Counted from the stretch's first letter, positions 1 to 12,081 are shown. The stretch is DNA of 64,000 nt from Cunninghamia lanceolata (GCA_027924645.1 BSBN01001687.1:248001-312000); one strand, 5' to 3'. The notes: generated by a model not told the origin, from the sequence alone. Numbers and translations are program-made.

Positions 1-1007
1 AAGCAATGTGAACAAACAAAGATTTCTGAATCATACCTCGTGCCATTGTTCCTTCATTACACAACTAATGCAACACCTACATGTTCCTCCTACATCCACA
101 TCAACAACCAACACTTCCACTACCACCTCTTTATCTTCATGACCCGTTCTTATTTGGTTGCTTCTACTTTACTAGCAACCATGTACTCTTGAAACATAAA
201 ATACCAAACTCCTCATTGTCGATCTTGCAACCTATCTTTCTCCACATGAGAACTCTCATTATGCTACCTTTGTTGCATGTGCACGTGTGCAACACCATCA
301 CTCCTCTTCATGATCCCTTGGCCACCTTGCAACATTGCCTCTTATGCTAGGTCCTCAAAATATTATAGTTTAGGACTTGACTTGTCATCATGAAACATAA
401 CTCTACCCTAAATTTCTACACCTTGTTATTCCTAGAAAACCCCTCCTTTACACCAAGTGACAAGATATCAAATTATCTTCATACCTTGTTTGATGTTCCT
501 ATTGACTGTCATGATAGTCCTTGTTGTGTTGATAGTCCATTTAAGGTGCTTGACAATTCTAATTTGTATATATAATTAGTCCAATCATGGCCTCCACATA
601 ACAACACCAAATCATGTTACTAAGAAGATTTTCCTTCAAGTCTTCCATATGAAAAATCGGTTACCATATGACTGTTATGCCCAACAGTACAGTCATTAGT
701 GACTGTCCATATTATGCTAGGGTCATATTTTAGGTTGCTAGGCAAGTTTTGAAGGACTGTCTTGATGTTATTAAAGTTACAAAGTGTGGTCATCATTGCA
801 AATGTGGTTATAAGCCTTTGAAATTGTCATTTATCAATGTTGATAATTGAATTAGTATGCAAAATACCATGTAGACTACCCTAGAAGACTGTCACAAATA
901 AATCAACAATAGGACTATCATAAGTTTAGAGGTATCAATGGCATCATTTCCATCTTGAAACCTTCATTAATGTTGTCCTAGATCCCACATTATGATGAAT
1001 AAATCCT
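1..1007. other. no recognisable gene
   Basis: AT-rich DNA without a supportable gene. Short open stretches (for example 81-350 and 390-575) have no recognisable domain and a low-complexity composition. The word GACTGT or its complement recurs several times between 500 and 960 (for example near 507, 669, 703, 754 and 885). Confidence 0.6.
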
Positions 1008-2910
1008 TTGGTGATGCATTACTGGGATAATGATTTGGTGATGTATCAGTTTATGTCTACATTTCGTGACAGTATAGTGTACGAGTATGCAAGGTATACC
1101 GATAGAGCTCGATGGTTGGACTTGCAATTCAAGTTATGCAAGGACACATTTCCACTTGGTACCATCATTTCAGTTGTTGACTTTGCAGAGAACTAAACAC
1201 TATAGCCATACAATGAGGTGCAATCACAATATTACAACTCTACGCAGGTTGCTATATTTGTGCAAATATCATTCATTCATGCAAAAGATAGTACAAAGGA
1301 TGAAAGGAAGATCTTAAGGGAATATCATTTTTATATTAGTGATGATCGCACACATTCTACAGAGTTCATGCAAGGTTGTTTTCAGATGTTCCACCGTGAT
1401 TTGGCCAGCAGAAACATATCATTTCGTCAGCATATCATATGGTTAGATAATTGTGCATCACAATTCAAGAACACGTGGATGCTCCTTTGGTTGAGCATGA
1501 TGCAAAAGGTGAATGGTGTTTAACATATGTGGAATTTTTGTGAGGCTAGGCATGGAAAGTGGGAGCATGATGATGCATGAGCATGTATCAAAAGAGCATT
1601 GGCACGAGAAGAGTTGAAGTACAAAGATAATGCAAAGTTGACAGATGCGAGATCTATTGTTGAATGGTGTAACACTACAATGGGTCTAGGTAATGACCTG
1701 GTAAGTATACAATTTGTAGATATTTTTGGTTGGTTGATGATACTAACATTACAAAATATGAGGACTGTTGTACATTGACAGGATCAAGTGAACTACACTC
1801 TTTTAGAAGCTCTAATGCAGGTTCCTGGACTATTCATACGCAGCATATGCCATGCTTTTGTTCTTCATGTACAAATGAAGCTTGGTATGATTGTGAGTCA
1901 AAGGAGTGGGTTGATGATTGGTGTACAAGAGGCCTATACTCGATTGACCATTATCGACTACCGACAACACTACAAATGACAGAGATTGAATCATCGGTTG
2001 ATTATGACCATGTTTCAGATCTAGTTCAACTAGGTATTATCAGCATTCTAATTTAATAAAATTGAATATGCCATTTTATTTTGTATTTTTTCTTGTATTG
2101 TTGACTATATTCATCGAATTGAATGCACGTATCAATGCAGGGCATGTTTATGCAGTTATTGCAGCTGAAGACAATGAAGAAGGAACGGATTATTATTTGT
2201 GTTGTGTTGAGGCAAAAAAGAAATTAGATTCCCCTATTATAGATGGAGAAAACATCGAGTACCCTAGAAGATCAGTGGTTCTTACTGGAACATAGCTTAG
2301 AAGGTACCCACTGAAGAAGTCTGATGTGTGGGTGTTTGAGGACTTTGAGCCACATAGGAAGATTCTTCATTATTCTAACCTTGTTATGGCTTTAAACATT
2401 CATTTGATCAAATATGGGGGTAGACCATTGAATAGGACTTTGTGGAAGGTTCGTGAGTCTGATCACAAGGCAATATTCGACACAATGAAGAGTAGAGCAG
2501 ACCCTGATGGTTCATTAGATTGAATTAGTGGAATGACAGAAAGATATGTTATTTTTTTTTGCTATCCTGATTTCACCTTGTATATTTTAACTACTCATTT
2601 TAGCTAAATAGTGCAATTGCATTTGCATGCAGGATTTTAGTATGATGGAGGTAGGCATAATCCTAATGAAGTTGCCTTTGGAAGGAAAGTAAGGTAGGTT
2701 TTTATGATGATATGTCCTTTACTTTCTATTTCTAATTTGTTTTAATGATGTTACTATTTCATAATGAGTGTTAATGAGTTTTAATGACAAACAATTGATA
2801 GCAGCGGTAAGGGCAACCTCAATTGATGCCATACGAAACATTGGATCAAGTGAGAACACCTTTATAGTATTGAATTTCCAACTACCAGAAAGGTATTATG
2901 ACTGAATTTT
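1008..2910 (+). pseudogene. broken multi-exon gene of unknown family (LDNCASQFKN / CFCSSC protein)
   Basis: A spliced gene in decay; I cannot name its function. Frame 1 from 1008 runs through stops at about 1194, 1521 and 1578. It contains IIWLDNCASQFKN (~1437-1475), then EARHGKWEHDDA and a segment ending VEWCNTTMGLGNDL at 1700. GTAAGT follows directly at 1701, a good plant donor, but the intron is nearly gone. The next block (1730-2033) has LHSFRSSNAGSWTIHTQHM and CFCSSC, a possible metal-binding knot. A plausible intron lies at 2034-2140 (ends GCAG), followed by a block with LTGT, a stop at 2293, and KKSDVWVFEDFEPHRKILHY to 2523. Further exon-like pieces are 2633-2693 and about 2802-2890. 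The D-N-x-x-x-Q-x-K-N pattern followed by a GKxxHDxxxA-like motif resembles transposase-type catalytic regions, so it may be a domesticated or captured transposase; this is inference. The satellite array begins just after it and may truncate it. Confidence 0.6.
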
Positions 2911-2911
2911 T

Positions 2912-5900
2912 AGGATAGGCATCTCCTAGGGCCAAACAGATGGCGCCAATGCATCCGGGTGGGTGGGTAAATGCTAGGGGGATGTCTTTTCGGTGGCAAA
3001 GCCTCATGGTCGTTCTTGGCTATATCGAACACAGACAATCTCTCAAGAGCCCAAAAAAAATGTGACAAACTTTACATCGATTGTTCCATCAAACTGTGAC
3101 ACCTAGGAACATCTTATTTGCATGTATAGGTGGATGTTAGGTCCACCTATAAACACATACCTTGATTTTTGCTAAATCAATTTCGTTTGCCTATGGTGGC
3201 AAGGAACACATTCTTGCAAAATGCTTCAATTTCATGCAGTGGAAAGGTGTTAGGAGTGACATTTTACATTCCATAGGTCGTGGGGCCGAACGGACTTCGC
3301 CAATGTGTTGGGGTGGGTAGGTAAATTCCAGGGGAGGTCTCGTTTCATGTGCCAAGCACCCCAATCGTTTGGGGCAGCACGCTACCGGCAAAGTCCCTTA
3401 AGATCCCTAAGATGCAAAAACTGCCAAAATTTGATAGAGTGGTTCTAGAAATTCATGACAGTTGGGAACGTTCCATTTGGACCTATAGGTGTACGTGGGT
3501 CTGTCCATAATAACCTCTCTTGGTTTCAGTCAACTCCAGTTTGTTTGACTGTGCCGAAATCAAACGCATTCTTGCAAAATGCTTTAGTTTCATGCAGTGG
3601 AAAGGTGCTAGGAGTGACATTTTGCATTCCATAGGTCGTGGGGCCGAATGGACTTCGCCAACGTGTCAGTGTGGGCGAGTAAGTTCCATGGGAGGTTTCG
3701 TTTCGTGTGCCAAGCACCCCAATCGTTCGGGGCAACTGGCTACTGGCAAAGTCCCTTAAGATCCCTAAGACGCAAAAATTGCTAAACTTTGACAAAACGG
3801 TTCTCAAAATTTGTGGTAGCTGGGAATGTTCCGTTTGGACCTATAGGTGCATGTGGGGTCCGTTCACAATAACCTCTCTCGGTTTTGGTCAACTCTAGTC
3901 CGTTTGACCGTGCCGAAATCAAATGCATTCTCGCAAAATGCTTTAGTTTCATGCATCACAACTTTGCCAGGTGCCTTATTTTTTGATTTGCTTGTCGTGA
4001 GGCTGAACGGATTGCGCCAACGTGTCGGGGTGGGCAGGTAAATGTTAGGGAAGGTCTCATTTCATATGCCAAGCATCCCAGTCGTTTTGGCCTGCAAGCT
4101 ACCGACAAAGTGACTTCGTTGGTAGTTTACAACGCGAAACGATTGGGACCTTTGGCACACAAAACAAGACCTCCCTTGGCATTTACCCACCCACTCCGAC
4201 ACGTTGGCGAAGTCCGTTCGGCCCTACGAGCTATGGAATGCAAAATGTCACTCCTAGCACCTTTCGAGTTTGCCGGTAGCTTGCATCTCGGAACAACTAA
4301 GACACTTGGCGCATGAAACGAGACCTCCCCTAGAATTTACCCACCCACTCAGGCATGTTGGCACAATCGGTTCAATCCCACAACCTGTGGAATGAAAAAT
4401 TTCAGTCTTAGCAACTTTCTAGTTTGTCGGTAGCTTACAGCCTGGAACAACTGGGACACTTGGCACACGAAACGATACCTCCCCTGGCATTTACCCGCCC
4501 ACCTGACGCGTTGGCAAAGTTTGTTTGGCCCCATGACCTATGGAATGCAAAATGTCACTCCTAGCACCTTTCCATTGCATGAAACTGAAGCATTTTGCAA
4601 GAATGCGTTTGATTTTGGCACTGTCAAACGAACTAGGGTTGACCGAAACTAAGAGAGGTTATTGTGGACGGACCCCACGTGCACCTATAGGTCTAATCAA
4701 AACGTTCCCAGCTGCTAGGAATTTTGAGAACTTCTCCGTCAAAGTTTGGCTATTTTTGTGTCTTAGGGATCTTAAGGGATTTTGCCGGTAGCTTGTTGCC
4801 TCAAACGATTGGGGCTCTTGACACATGAAACGAGACCTCCCTTGACATTTACTCGCCCACCCTGATGCGTTGGTGAAGTCCATTTGGTCCCACGACCTAT
4901 GGAATGCAAAATGTCACTCCTAGCACCTTTCCACTGCATGAAACTGAAGCATTTTGCAAGAATGCGTTTGATTTCGGCACGGTCAAACAGACTGGAGTTG
5001 ACCTAAACCGAGAGAAGTTATTGTGGATAGACCCCACATGCACCTGTAGGTCCAAACATAATGTTCCCAGCTGCCACAAATTCTGAGAACTGCTTCGTCA
5101 AAGTTTGGTAGTTTTTCGTCTTAGGGATCTTAAGAGACTTTACCGGTAGCCTGCTACCCCGAACGACTGGGGCACTTGGCACATGAAACAAGACCTCTCC
5201 TAGCATTTACCCACCCACCCCGACGTGTTGGCGTAGTCAGTTCGGCCCCACGATGAACAGAACAAAAAATATGGCACCTGGCAACCTTTCCATTGCATGA
5301 AACTAAAGCATTTTGCAAGAATACGTTTGAATTCGGCACAGTCAAATGGACTGGAGTTGAATGAAACCGAGAGAGGTTATTGTAGACGGATCCCACATGC
5401 ACTTGTAGGTCCAAACGAAACATTCCCAGCTGCCACGAATTCCAAGAACTGCTCCATCAAAGTTTGGCAATTTTTACATCTTAGGGATCTTAAGGGACTT
5501 TGCCAGTAGCCTGCTGCCCCGAACAACTGGGGCACTTGGCACACGAAATGAGACCTCCCATGGTATTTACCCACCCACCCCGACATGTTGGCATAGTTGG
5601 TTAGGCCCCACGATGAGCAGAACAAAAAATATGGCACCTGGCAACCTTTCCACAGCATGAAACTGAAGCATTTAGCAAGAATGCATTTGATTTCGGCATG
5701 GTCAAACAAACTGGAGTTGACCAAAACCAAGAGAGGTTATTGTGGACGGACCCCACATGCACCTGTAGGTCCAAACAAAACATTTCTAGCTGCCACGATT
5801 TTGAGAACTGCTCCATCAAAGTTTGGCAATTTTTTCGTCTTAGGGATCTTAAGGGACTTTGCTAGTAGCCTGCTGCCCCGAATGACTAGGGCACCTGGCA

Positions 5901-6358
5901 CATGAAATGAGACCTCCCCTGACATTTACCCACCCACCTCGATGTTTTGGCACAGTCGGTTCGGCCCCATGAGCTATGGAATGCAAAATGTCACTCCTAG
6001 CACCTTTCCACTGCATGAAACTGAAGCATTTTGCAAGAATGCGTTTGATTCCGGCACGGTCAAACAGACTGGAGTTGAAGAAAACTGAGAGAGGTTGTTG
6101 TGGGCGGACCCCACGTGCACCTATAGGTCCAAACATAATATTCCTAGCTGCCATGAATTCTGAGAACTGCTCCATTAAAGTTTGACAGTTTTTTGTCTTA
6201 GGGATCTTAAGGGACTTTGCCGATAGCCTGCTACCCCGAATGACTGGGGCGCTTGGCACATGAAATGAGACCTCCCTTGGCATTTACCCATCCACCTTGA
6301 CGCGTTGGTGAAGTCCGTTCGGTCCCATGAGCTATGAAATGCAAAATGTCACTCCTAG
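2912..6358. repeat. satellite-like tandem array, ~359 bp monomer, with an internal orientation switch
   Basis: Diverged copies of one monomer. In the right part the landmark CCTTTCC recurs at 4567, 4926, 5285, 5645 and 6003, giving spacings of 359, 359, 360 and 358. In the left part the complementary landmark GGAAAGG occurs at 3241 and 3599 (358 apart). About three units (2912 to ~4108) lie in one orientation and about six (~4110-6358) in the other. The monomer is visibly richer in G+C than its surroundings. Open frames of 60-144 codons occur on both strands in several phases. Because 359 is not a multiple of three, these shift frame from unit to unit and are not conserved as protein, so I treat them as chance. 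Flanks at 2911 and 6359 show no homology to the monomer. Confidence 0.92.
4110..4560. repeat. cluster of short (~155 bp) deletion monomers at the inversion point
   Basis: The segment GGTAGCTTGC/GGTAGTTTAC recurs at about 4120, 4272 and 4429, that is 152 and 157 bp apart, then at 4787 (358 later). These three units lack roughly 200 bp of the full monomer, the part between the CCTTTCC landmark and the GGTAGC segment. They begin exactly where the array changes strand: 4050-4108 and 4112-4170 form imperfect inverted arms around ~4110. Confidence 0.8.
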
Positions 6359-7439
6359 CCCTGAGGATTCAATCAAGTAGTCCTTAGATTGATATGACCA
6401 TTCTAAGCTTGACATATGGCTGCTACCATTTGCGTATAACTGTACATTTATAAAATGAGTGTGCTGAGATCTTTATAACAACCTTCTCTATTTTGTTGGG
6501 ACAACACTATCCTAATATGTGTTGACATTGCTAAAATGCGAATAATGGTATGATGATTAGTAAATACTCTTAGGACCTTGATGGCTGTTCATGATTGTAA
6601 CAGTCCTAAAAAAAGATCATGGAAAAATCCCTTCTTTTAGTGTTTGATCTTCCTTGAAATCCCTTTGATTACCCCTCACACCCTAAGAAAACTCCTCAAC
6701 CTCATTTTCATGGCAATTTCTTGAGTCATAGGGTCTCTAAGATTGCATAATGATAGTCTTTCATGACTGTGACAACATCAGATACTCTTTTGATAAGGAG
6801 CAATTTAGCATGGTCATACATCTCAGATTCACCCAGTAACTTCACCTTTTTGACACATCATAGCCTTGATAAGGAGCAATTTAGCATGGTCATACATCTT
6901 TCAAGGCAATCCCCCTATGGATAACAACCTTATGATTTCATGATAGTCCCTTGACTGTCCATGCTTTTGATTGTTTTGTGCCTTCTTGACTGTGTACGAT
7001 GGTAGGGTTTGGAAAGATGGAAATTTGTTGTTGAAATTTAGAACATCTTGATGGTATTGTGACCATGATCTCCTCATATGACATGAGAAGAGCTATTCCA
7101 TAACCTTGCTGTCCCATAACCTTGATTATTATGATTAGAAGCATGGAAACAAACCGTACAAGAAACAAAGCAATGATTAGATCTCAATATGATCATGAGA
7201 TACCCAAGCATCTGTATTAGTCTAAATCATAAAATCTCTTCATTTATAAAGATTGATCTGAGGGTTTGGTGAGTTGCCATTGGCACCCAAACCCTAGGTC
7301 TTCATTAGAAATCCTTGAATGCTAATTATTGCCATTATGCTTCTTTCTTATTAATTCTTACTAATTAGGGTAATCATATAGAAATATATAGTATCTCATA
7401 TATTCTTACAAAATGCATATAGGAATTTTATCAAATGTT
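6359..7439. other. no recognisable gene; contains a 34 bp direct repeat
   Basis: No supportable coding sequence. The stretch 6560-7010 again shows recurrent GACTGT words like those left of position 1000. The only structure that stands out is a perfect 34 bp direct repeat, listed separately. Confidence 0.5.
6790..6899. repeat. perfect 34 bp direct repeat, 76 bp apart
   Basis: The 34 bases at 6790-6823 (TTGATAAGGAG...CATACATCT) are repeated without mismatch at 6866-6899. The identity contrasts with the generally decayed surroundings, which suggests a fairly recent local duplication or slippage. Confidence 0.9.
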
Positions 7440-9797
7440 GTAGTTGCATTGAATGATGCCTCAAAAAAATGTGGTCTATTGGAATTTTGAAAAATGTTGT
7501 AGTTGCAACTGCCCTAGAAGACATGTATGCAAAATGCGGAAGCATAGAGAAGGTGAGTGAATTGTTTGACATGATGCCTCAAAGAAATGTGGTCTCATGG
7601 AATGGTATGGTTGTAGGATATGCAAATAATGGATTTGTCGATAAGGCTTTAGAAACTTTCAAGCAAAACCAATTGGTGGGTGTAAAGCTAAAATCCACAA
7701 CCTTTGACTACATCCTCTCTGCTAGTGCCAAACTAAGATCTTTGGAACACAGTACATGGACATCCATCAAATCATAAAGGATATGGGAATTTTGTAAGAT
7801 GTTGTAGTTGCAACTGTCGTAGGAGACAAGTATGCAAAATGTGGAAGCATAGAAAAGGCAAGTGGATTGTTTGACATGATGCCTTAAAGAAATGGAATCT
7901 CATGGAATGCCATGATTGTAGGAAATGCACAAAATGGTTTTGTTGATAAGGCTTTAGAAACTTTCAAGAAAAAGAAATCAGTGGGTGTAAAGCCAAATTC
8001 CACACTACATCCTCTCTACCTGTACCAAAGTGGGATCTTTGGAACACGGTACATGGACATCCATCAAAGCATAAAGGATATGGGAATTTTGATAGTTGTT
8101 GTAGTTACAACTTCCCTAGAAGACATGCATGCAAAATGTGGAAGCACAAACAAGGCAAGTGAACTATTTGACAGGATACAAAAAGAGTCTAGTACAACAA
8201 CTATGTATGCAAAATGTGGAAGCATATGGGAATTTTATCAAATATTGTACTTGCATGAAATGATGACTCAAAGAAATGCGGTCTCATGACATGCCATTAT
8301 TGTAGGATATGCACAAAATGGATTTGTTGATATGGCTTTAGAAACTTTCAAGCAAAAGCAATAGGCGGGTGTAAATCCAAATTCCACAACCTTTGGCTGC
8401 ATCCTCTTTGCCTATGCCAAACTAAGATCTTTGGAACATGGTACATGGACATCCATCAAAGCATAAAGCATAAGTGAATTGTTTGACATGATGCCTCAAA
8501 TAAATGTGGTCTCATTGAATGCCATGATTGCAGTGTATGCATAAAATGGATTTTTTGATAAGGCTTTAGAAACATACAAGAAAAATCAATTGACTGGTGT
8601 AAATGCCAAAATGGGATCTTTGGAATAGGGTATGGACATCCACCAAAATAGAATGTTTGGAACAACGTATGGACAACCATCAAAGCATAAAGGATATAGG
8701 AAATTTGTCACATGCTGTAATTGCAGCTGCCCTTGTAGACATGTAAGCAAAGTGTGGAAGCATAGACAAGGCACGTGAACTATTTGGCATGATGCCCCAA
8801 AGAAATGTTGCCTCATTGAATGCAACTATGATTGCAAGATATGAACAAAATGGATTTTTTGATAAGGCTTTAGAAATTTTCAAGCAAATGTGATTGGGGG
8901 TGTAAAGCAAAATTTCATAACCTTAGCCAGTATCCTCCTTGCTTATGCCAAAATGGACATCCATCAAAGGATAAAACATATGGGAATTTTGTTGGATGTT
9001 GTAGTTGCAACTGCCCTCAGAGACATGTATGCAAAGTGTGGAAGCATAGACAAGGCACATGAATTGTTTGGCATGATGCCTCAAAGAAATGTCGCCTCAT
9101 GGAATGTAAACATTTAATGGATTTTTTGATAATCCTTTAGAAAGTTTCAAGAAAATGCAATTGGCGAGTGTAAAGCCAAATTCCAAAAACCTTAGAAGTG
9201 GTATCTTTGGAACACGGTATCGACATCCATAAAAGCATAAAGGATATAGAAATTTTGTCACATGTTGTACTTGTAAGTACCCTGTAAGACATGTATGCAA
9301 AGTGTGGAAGCATATACAACGAACGTGAACTGTTTGACATTTTGCCTCAAAGAAATGTTGTCTCATGGAATGCAATGATTGCAAGATATGCACGAAATGG
9401 ATTTTTCATAAGGCTTTAAAAAACTCTCAAGCAAATGCACAAAAGTAAATTTCAATCAAACGGAAATTTTGGCACGTCTAAAACCAAATTGCACAACCTT
9501 ATCCAACTTCCTCCTTGCCTATGCCAGAATGGGATCTAGGGAACATGGTGTGGACAACCATCAAAGCATAAATGATATAGGAATTGCCACATGTATTGTA
9601 TTTGCAACTGTCCTTGTAGACATGTATGGAAAGTGTGGAAGCATAGACAAGGCGCGTGAACTATTTGAAATGATGCCTCAAAGAAATGTACAGTCCCATA
9701 GAATGCAATGATTGCAATATATGCACAAAATGGATTATTTTAAAATGATTTATAAACTTTCAAGCAAATGCAATTGGCACGTGTAAAACCAAATTCC
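7440..9797 (+). pseudogene. decayed PLS-class pentatricopeptide repeat (PPR) array
   Basis: At least seven degenerate copies of a ~100-residue PPR trio in tandem. The clearest stretch (7469-7777) reads [19 protein letters not shown], then [20 protein letters not shown] and ALETFKQNQLVGVK. This is the P-L-S module style of plant organelle RNA-editing and processing factors. The landmark GACATGTATGCAAARTGYGGAAGC, or a close variant, recurs near 7520, 7826, 8122, 8737, 9022, 9290 and 9620, mostly about 300 bp apart. The frame changes and stops appear between modules (open pieces at 7469-7777, 7912-8289, 8890-9117 and 9469-9711). No start with a targeting peptide and no E/DYW tail were found. In a functional gene these repeats bind single-stranded organellar RNA one base per repeat. 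Here the array is non-coding debris, probably from a gene expanded by internal duplication. The homology stops at ~9797. Confidence 0.88.
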
Positions 9798-10009
9798 TGT
9801 AACGATAATTGATCATCATATTAAATATTTAATATAAACTGGCATATACATAATATCATGAACATAACATCTAGTTTACATACAAAGCCATATAGGCATG
9901 TCCAAACAAAGCCATACATGCATATATACAAAACTATACATCAGTAACATACAAAAGTATGTATACAAAGCCATCTAAGCATACAAAAAATGTCCCAAAA
10001 ACTAGTTTC
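9798..10009. other. AT-rich spacer, possible 3' flank of the minus-strand gene
   Basis: No coding signal. The words ACAAAGCCAT and AAGCAT recur (near 9891, 9907 and 9967). It lies between the end of the PPR homology and the stop codon of the spliced minus-strand pseudogene, so it could contain that gene's 3' UTR. Confidence 0.4.
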
Positions 10010-12081
10010 CTATGGACTTTTATGAAATAATCGGCAGCCCTTTCTTGACCGTGAAGATGGAGAGCCAATCCATGACTCATCCTCTCTCTGCTGTCGAGTA
10101 GACCTCTTCGACAGAAGTTCATCTAGATCCACCTGTTAATAAAATCAAACAATATGCACATTATTATAGAAAATGTACATGAAATATATAACATCACATA
10201 CGTAATCGATCACTTACAACCATCCAATGATCACTCTCCATCATCTTGTCTCTAGCTTCTTTGTCTGTAGTTGGACGGGCTGGAGTTGTGACCTCATGTG
10301 AGAAGCATCAATAAGCAAAATTGACTAAACATAAATATCATCTATGTACATCAAATGACATGAGATAAAACAAGAAATACAAAATTATGACATTTCATGT
10401 TATTGGCTCATACCTCAGTTAAAGGATTTGAAGACATCATGGTTGCAGCAATGCCTATCTGCGTTGACTCACAAAGATGAGGAGTCTCCACATTCAACAT
10501 CTGAAAATCAAGTTCAAGATTATTCGACCAAAATAAATACATAACATTATTTTAAAAATGCATAATGATTAGAAATGGTTAAATTTACCTCCGTAAAAGT
10601 GGTGGATTTGCATCCAGGGGACCAAGGAAACCATGGAGGTGTCGGTGACTGTTGAAATCATCAAATTGTCACAAAATAATATTACCATTGACATATCTAC
10701 AATAATTGTGATCATGTGATAAATTACATACTTGCTGACTTGACCTTCTCTCATAACTTGCCAATGGACGACTAACGAAGGCAGGATGAAGATTCTGACC
10801 TTGGAATTTCATTGCGCAGACAATTACATACATTATTTTTGACTTATAATATAGATAATCATATAAAATTAATTACAAATTTTAAATAACAATTTATTAA
10901 ATCAAGATGAAACTTGTAAAAAATTACCTGAGAGTCAATACCAAATGTAGTCTGTAATATATCATCGGTGAGAACAATATCATCCAATATGGATGTCTCG
11001 ATCATTGGATGCTGCTCCTGTGTCGCAACATCTTGCCGAGGGTCTTGCCGTGAATCTTGCATCCCATAATCACATAGGTTCCCACATGAACTGCACAAAT
11101 GTGGGGACAAATGACGTCTACTGCTCTCACCCTCATCGGCCTGGGTAAGATCATCGACATGTTGTGATAGAGTTTGGGTGAGAGTAGTCAATGAATGTAA
11201 TGTCTCCACCTCAACACTCTCCTTCAAAGTCGAAGGGAGTGACCTATGTTTTGGCCTCAACAGGGGTACAGGCACATGGTTTTCATCTTGCTAAGCCCCC
11301 TCTCTATCTTGGGCAGAGCCACCACCTCTACCTTAGAACTCACGAGTGTCAAAATAATTGGGAATCTTCTTGAGGACGAACTTGCAATGGAGTTTCCTCA
11401 AGAAATATTGTGGCACCTCATCATTATTGCATGGGCACTCATCGAAGACCATGTACCATCTATCCCAAAAGTTTTGGGATATTTCTTCATTCCTACACCA
11501 ATGAATAGGAAACTGTTTGCAAGTTTCTTCTAATATTTGGCTAGTTTTGGGATTAAGAAAGTGTGCACATAATTGAGATTTTGTGATTTTTTCATTCTTC
11601 ACTTGTTCATATGACAACTTGTCATCATAGTATTGCTGACAACTCTCCCTATAGTCTTGGAATTTAGTGATTTGTTTTGTCACCAAATCGGTGTGGGAAA
11701 CAATCTCTTCTAGTGACTTCTTAAGCGCCCTCTTACGATCGGTGCTTACACTTGGATTGTTTAGCATTTGAATAAGAGTTTGAAGATGTTTCTTGTTTTC
11801 TTCTATTATCCATAGGTAGTTTTCTTGAGTATCCCTTACATTGTGAGGACGTGAAGGTGGGGTTTAAGGGTTTGGAAGGTTTTGGGGGTTGTTTTCACCC
11901 TCATCAGTTGGATTTGGGTTTTCTCTTGCCTCAATAACTATAAATGCAATATAAAAACTAATCAAACATTGCAAAATTCAAAAAATCTTCTCAAACTAAC
12001 AAAAATTGATCAAACCCTACCTTCTTCAGCTACTAGACCCTTCAAATTTGTTGCACAACATCTTTGCTGGCGAGGTGACAT
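10010..12081 (-). pseudogene. seven-exon gene of unknown family with three in-frame stops
   Basis: Reading the minus strand, seven exons join in phase: 12081-12021 (ATG, starts MSPRQQRCCATN), 11937-10928, ~10800-10732, 10648-10589, 10500-10414, 10292-10218 and 10132-10010 (stop TAG at 10012-10010). The introns start GT and end AG; only the exon-3 acceptor is off by one base from the in-phase reading. The total is about 494 codons. Exon 2 breaks phase nowhere but holds three stops: TAA at ~11868, TAA at 11335-11333 and TAG at ~11299. It encodes a charged, probably helical segment (KKSLEEIVSHTDLVTKQ), then FWDRWYMVFDECPCNNDE, then CSSCGNLC. Later exons are Pro/Ser-rich (SPTPPWFPWSPG) and basic at the end (SPSSRSRKGCRLF). 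I do not recognise the family. Preserved splice phases mean decay by point mutation rather than rearrangement. A transposon-captured or lineage-specific gene are both possible. Confidence 0.62.

Noticed and set aside
81..575. Small genes at the left edge
   Set aside because: Low-complexity translations, no domain, no splice or start context worth reporting.
3520..6283. Protein-coding genes in the satellite array (open frames up to 144 codons on both strands)
   Set aside because: They follow the repeat unit, occur on both strands and in all phases, and shift frame every 359 bp.
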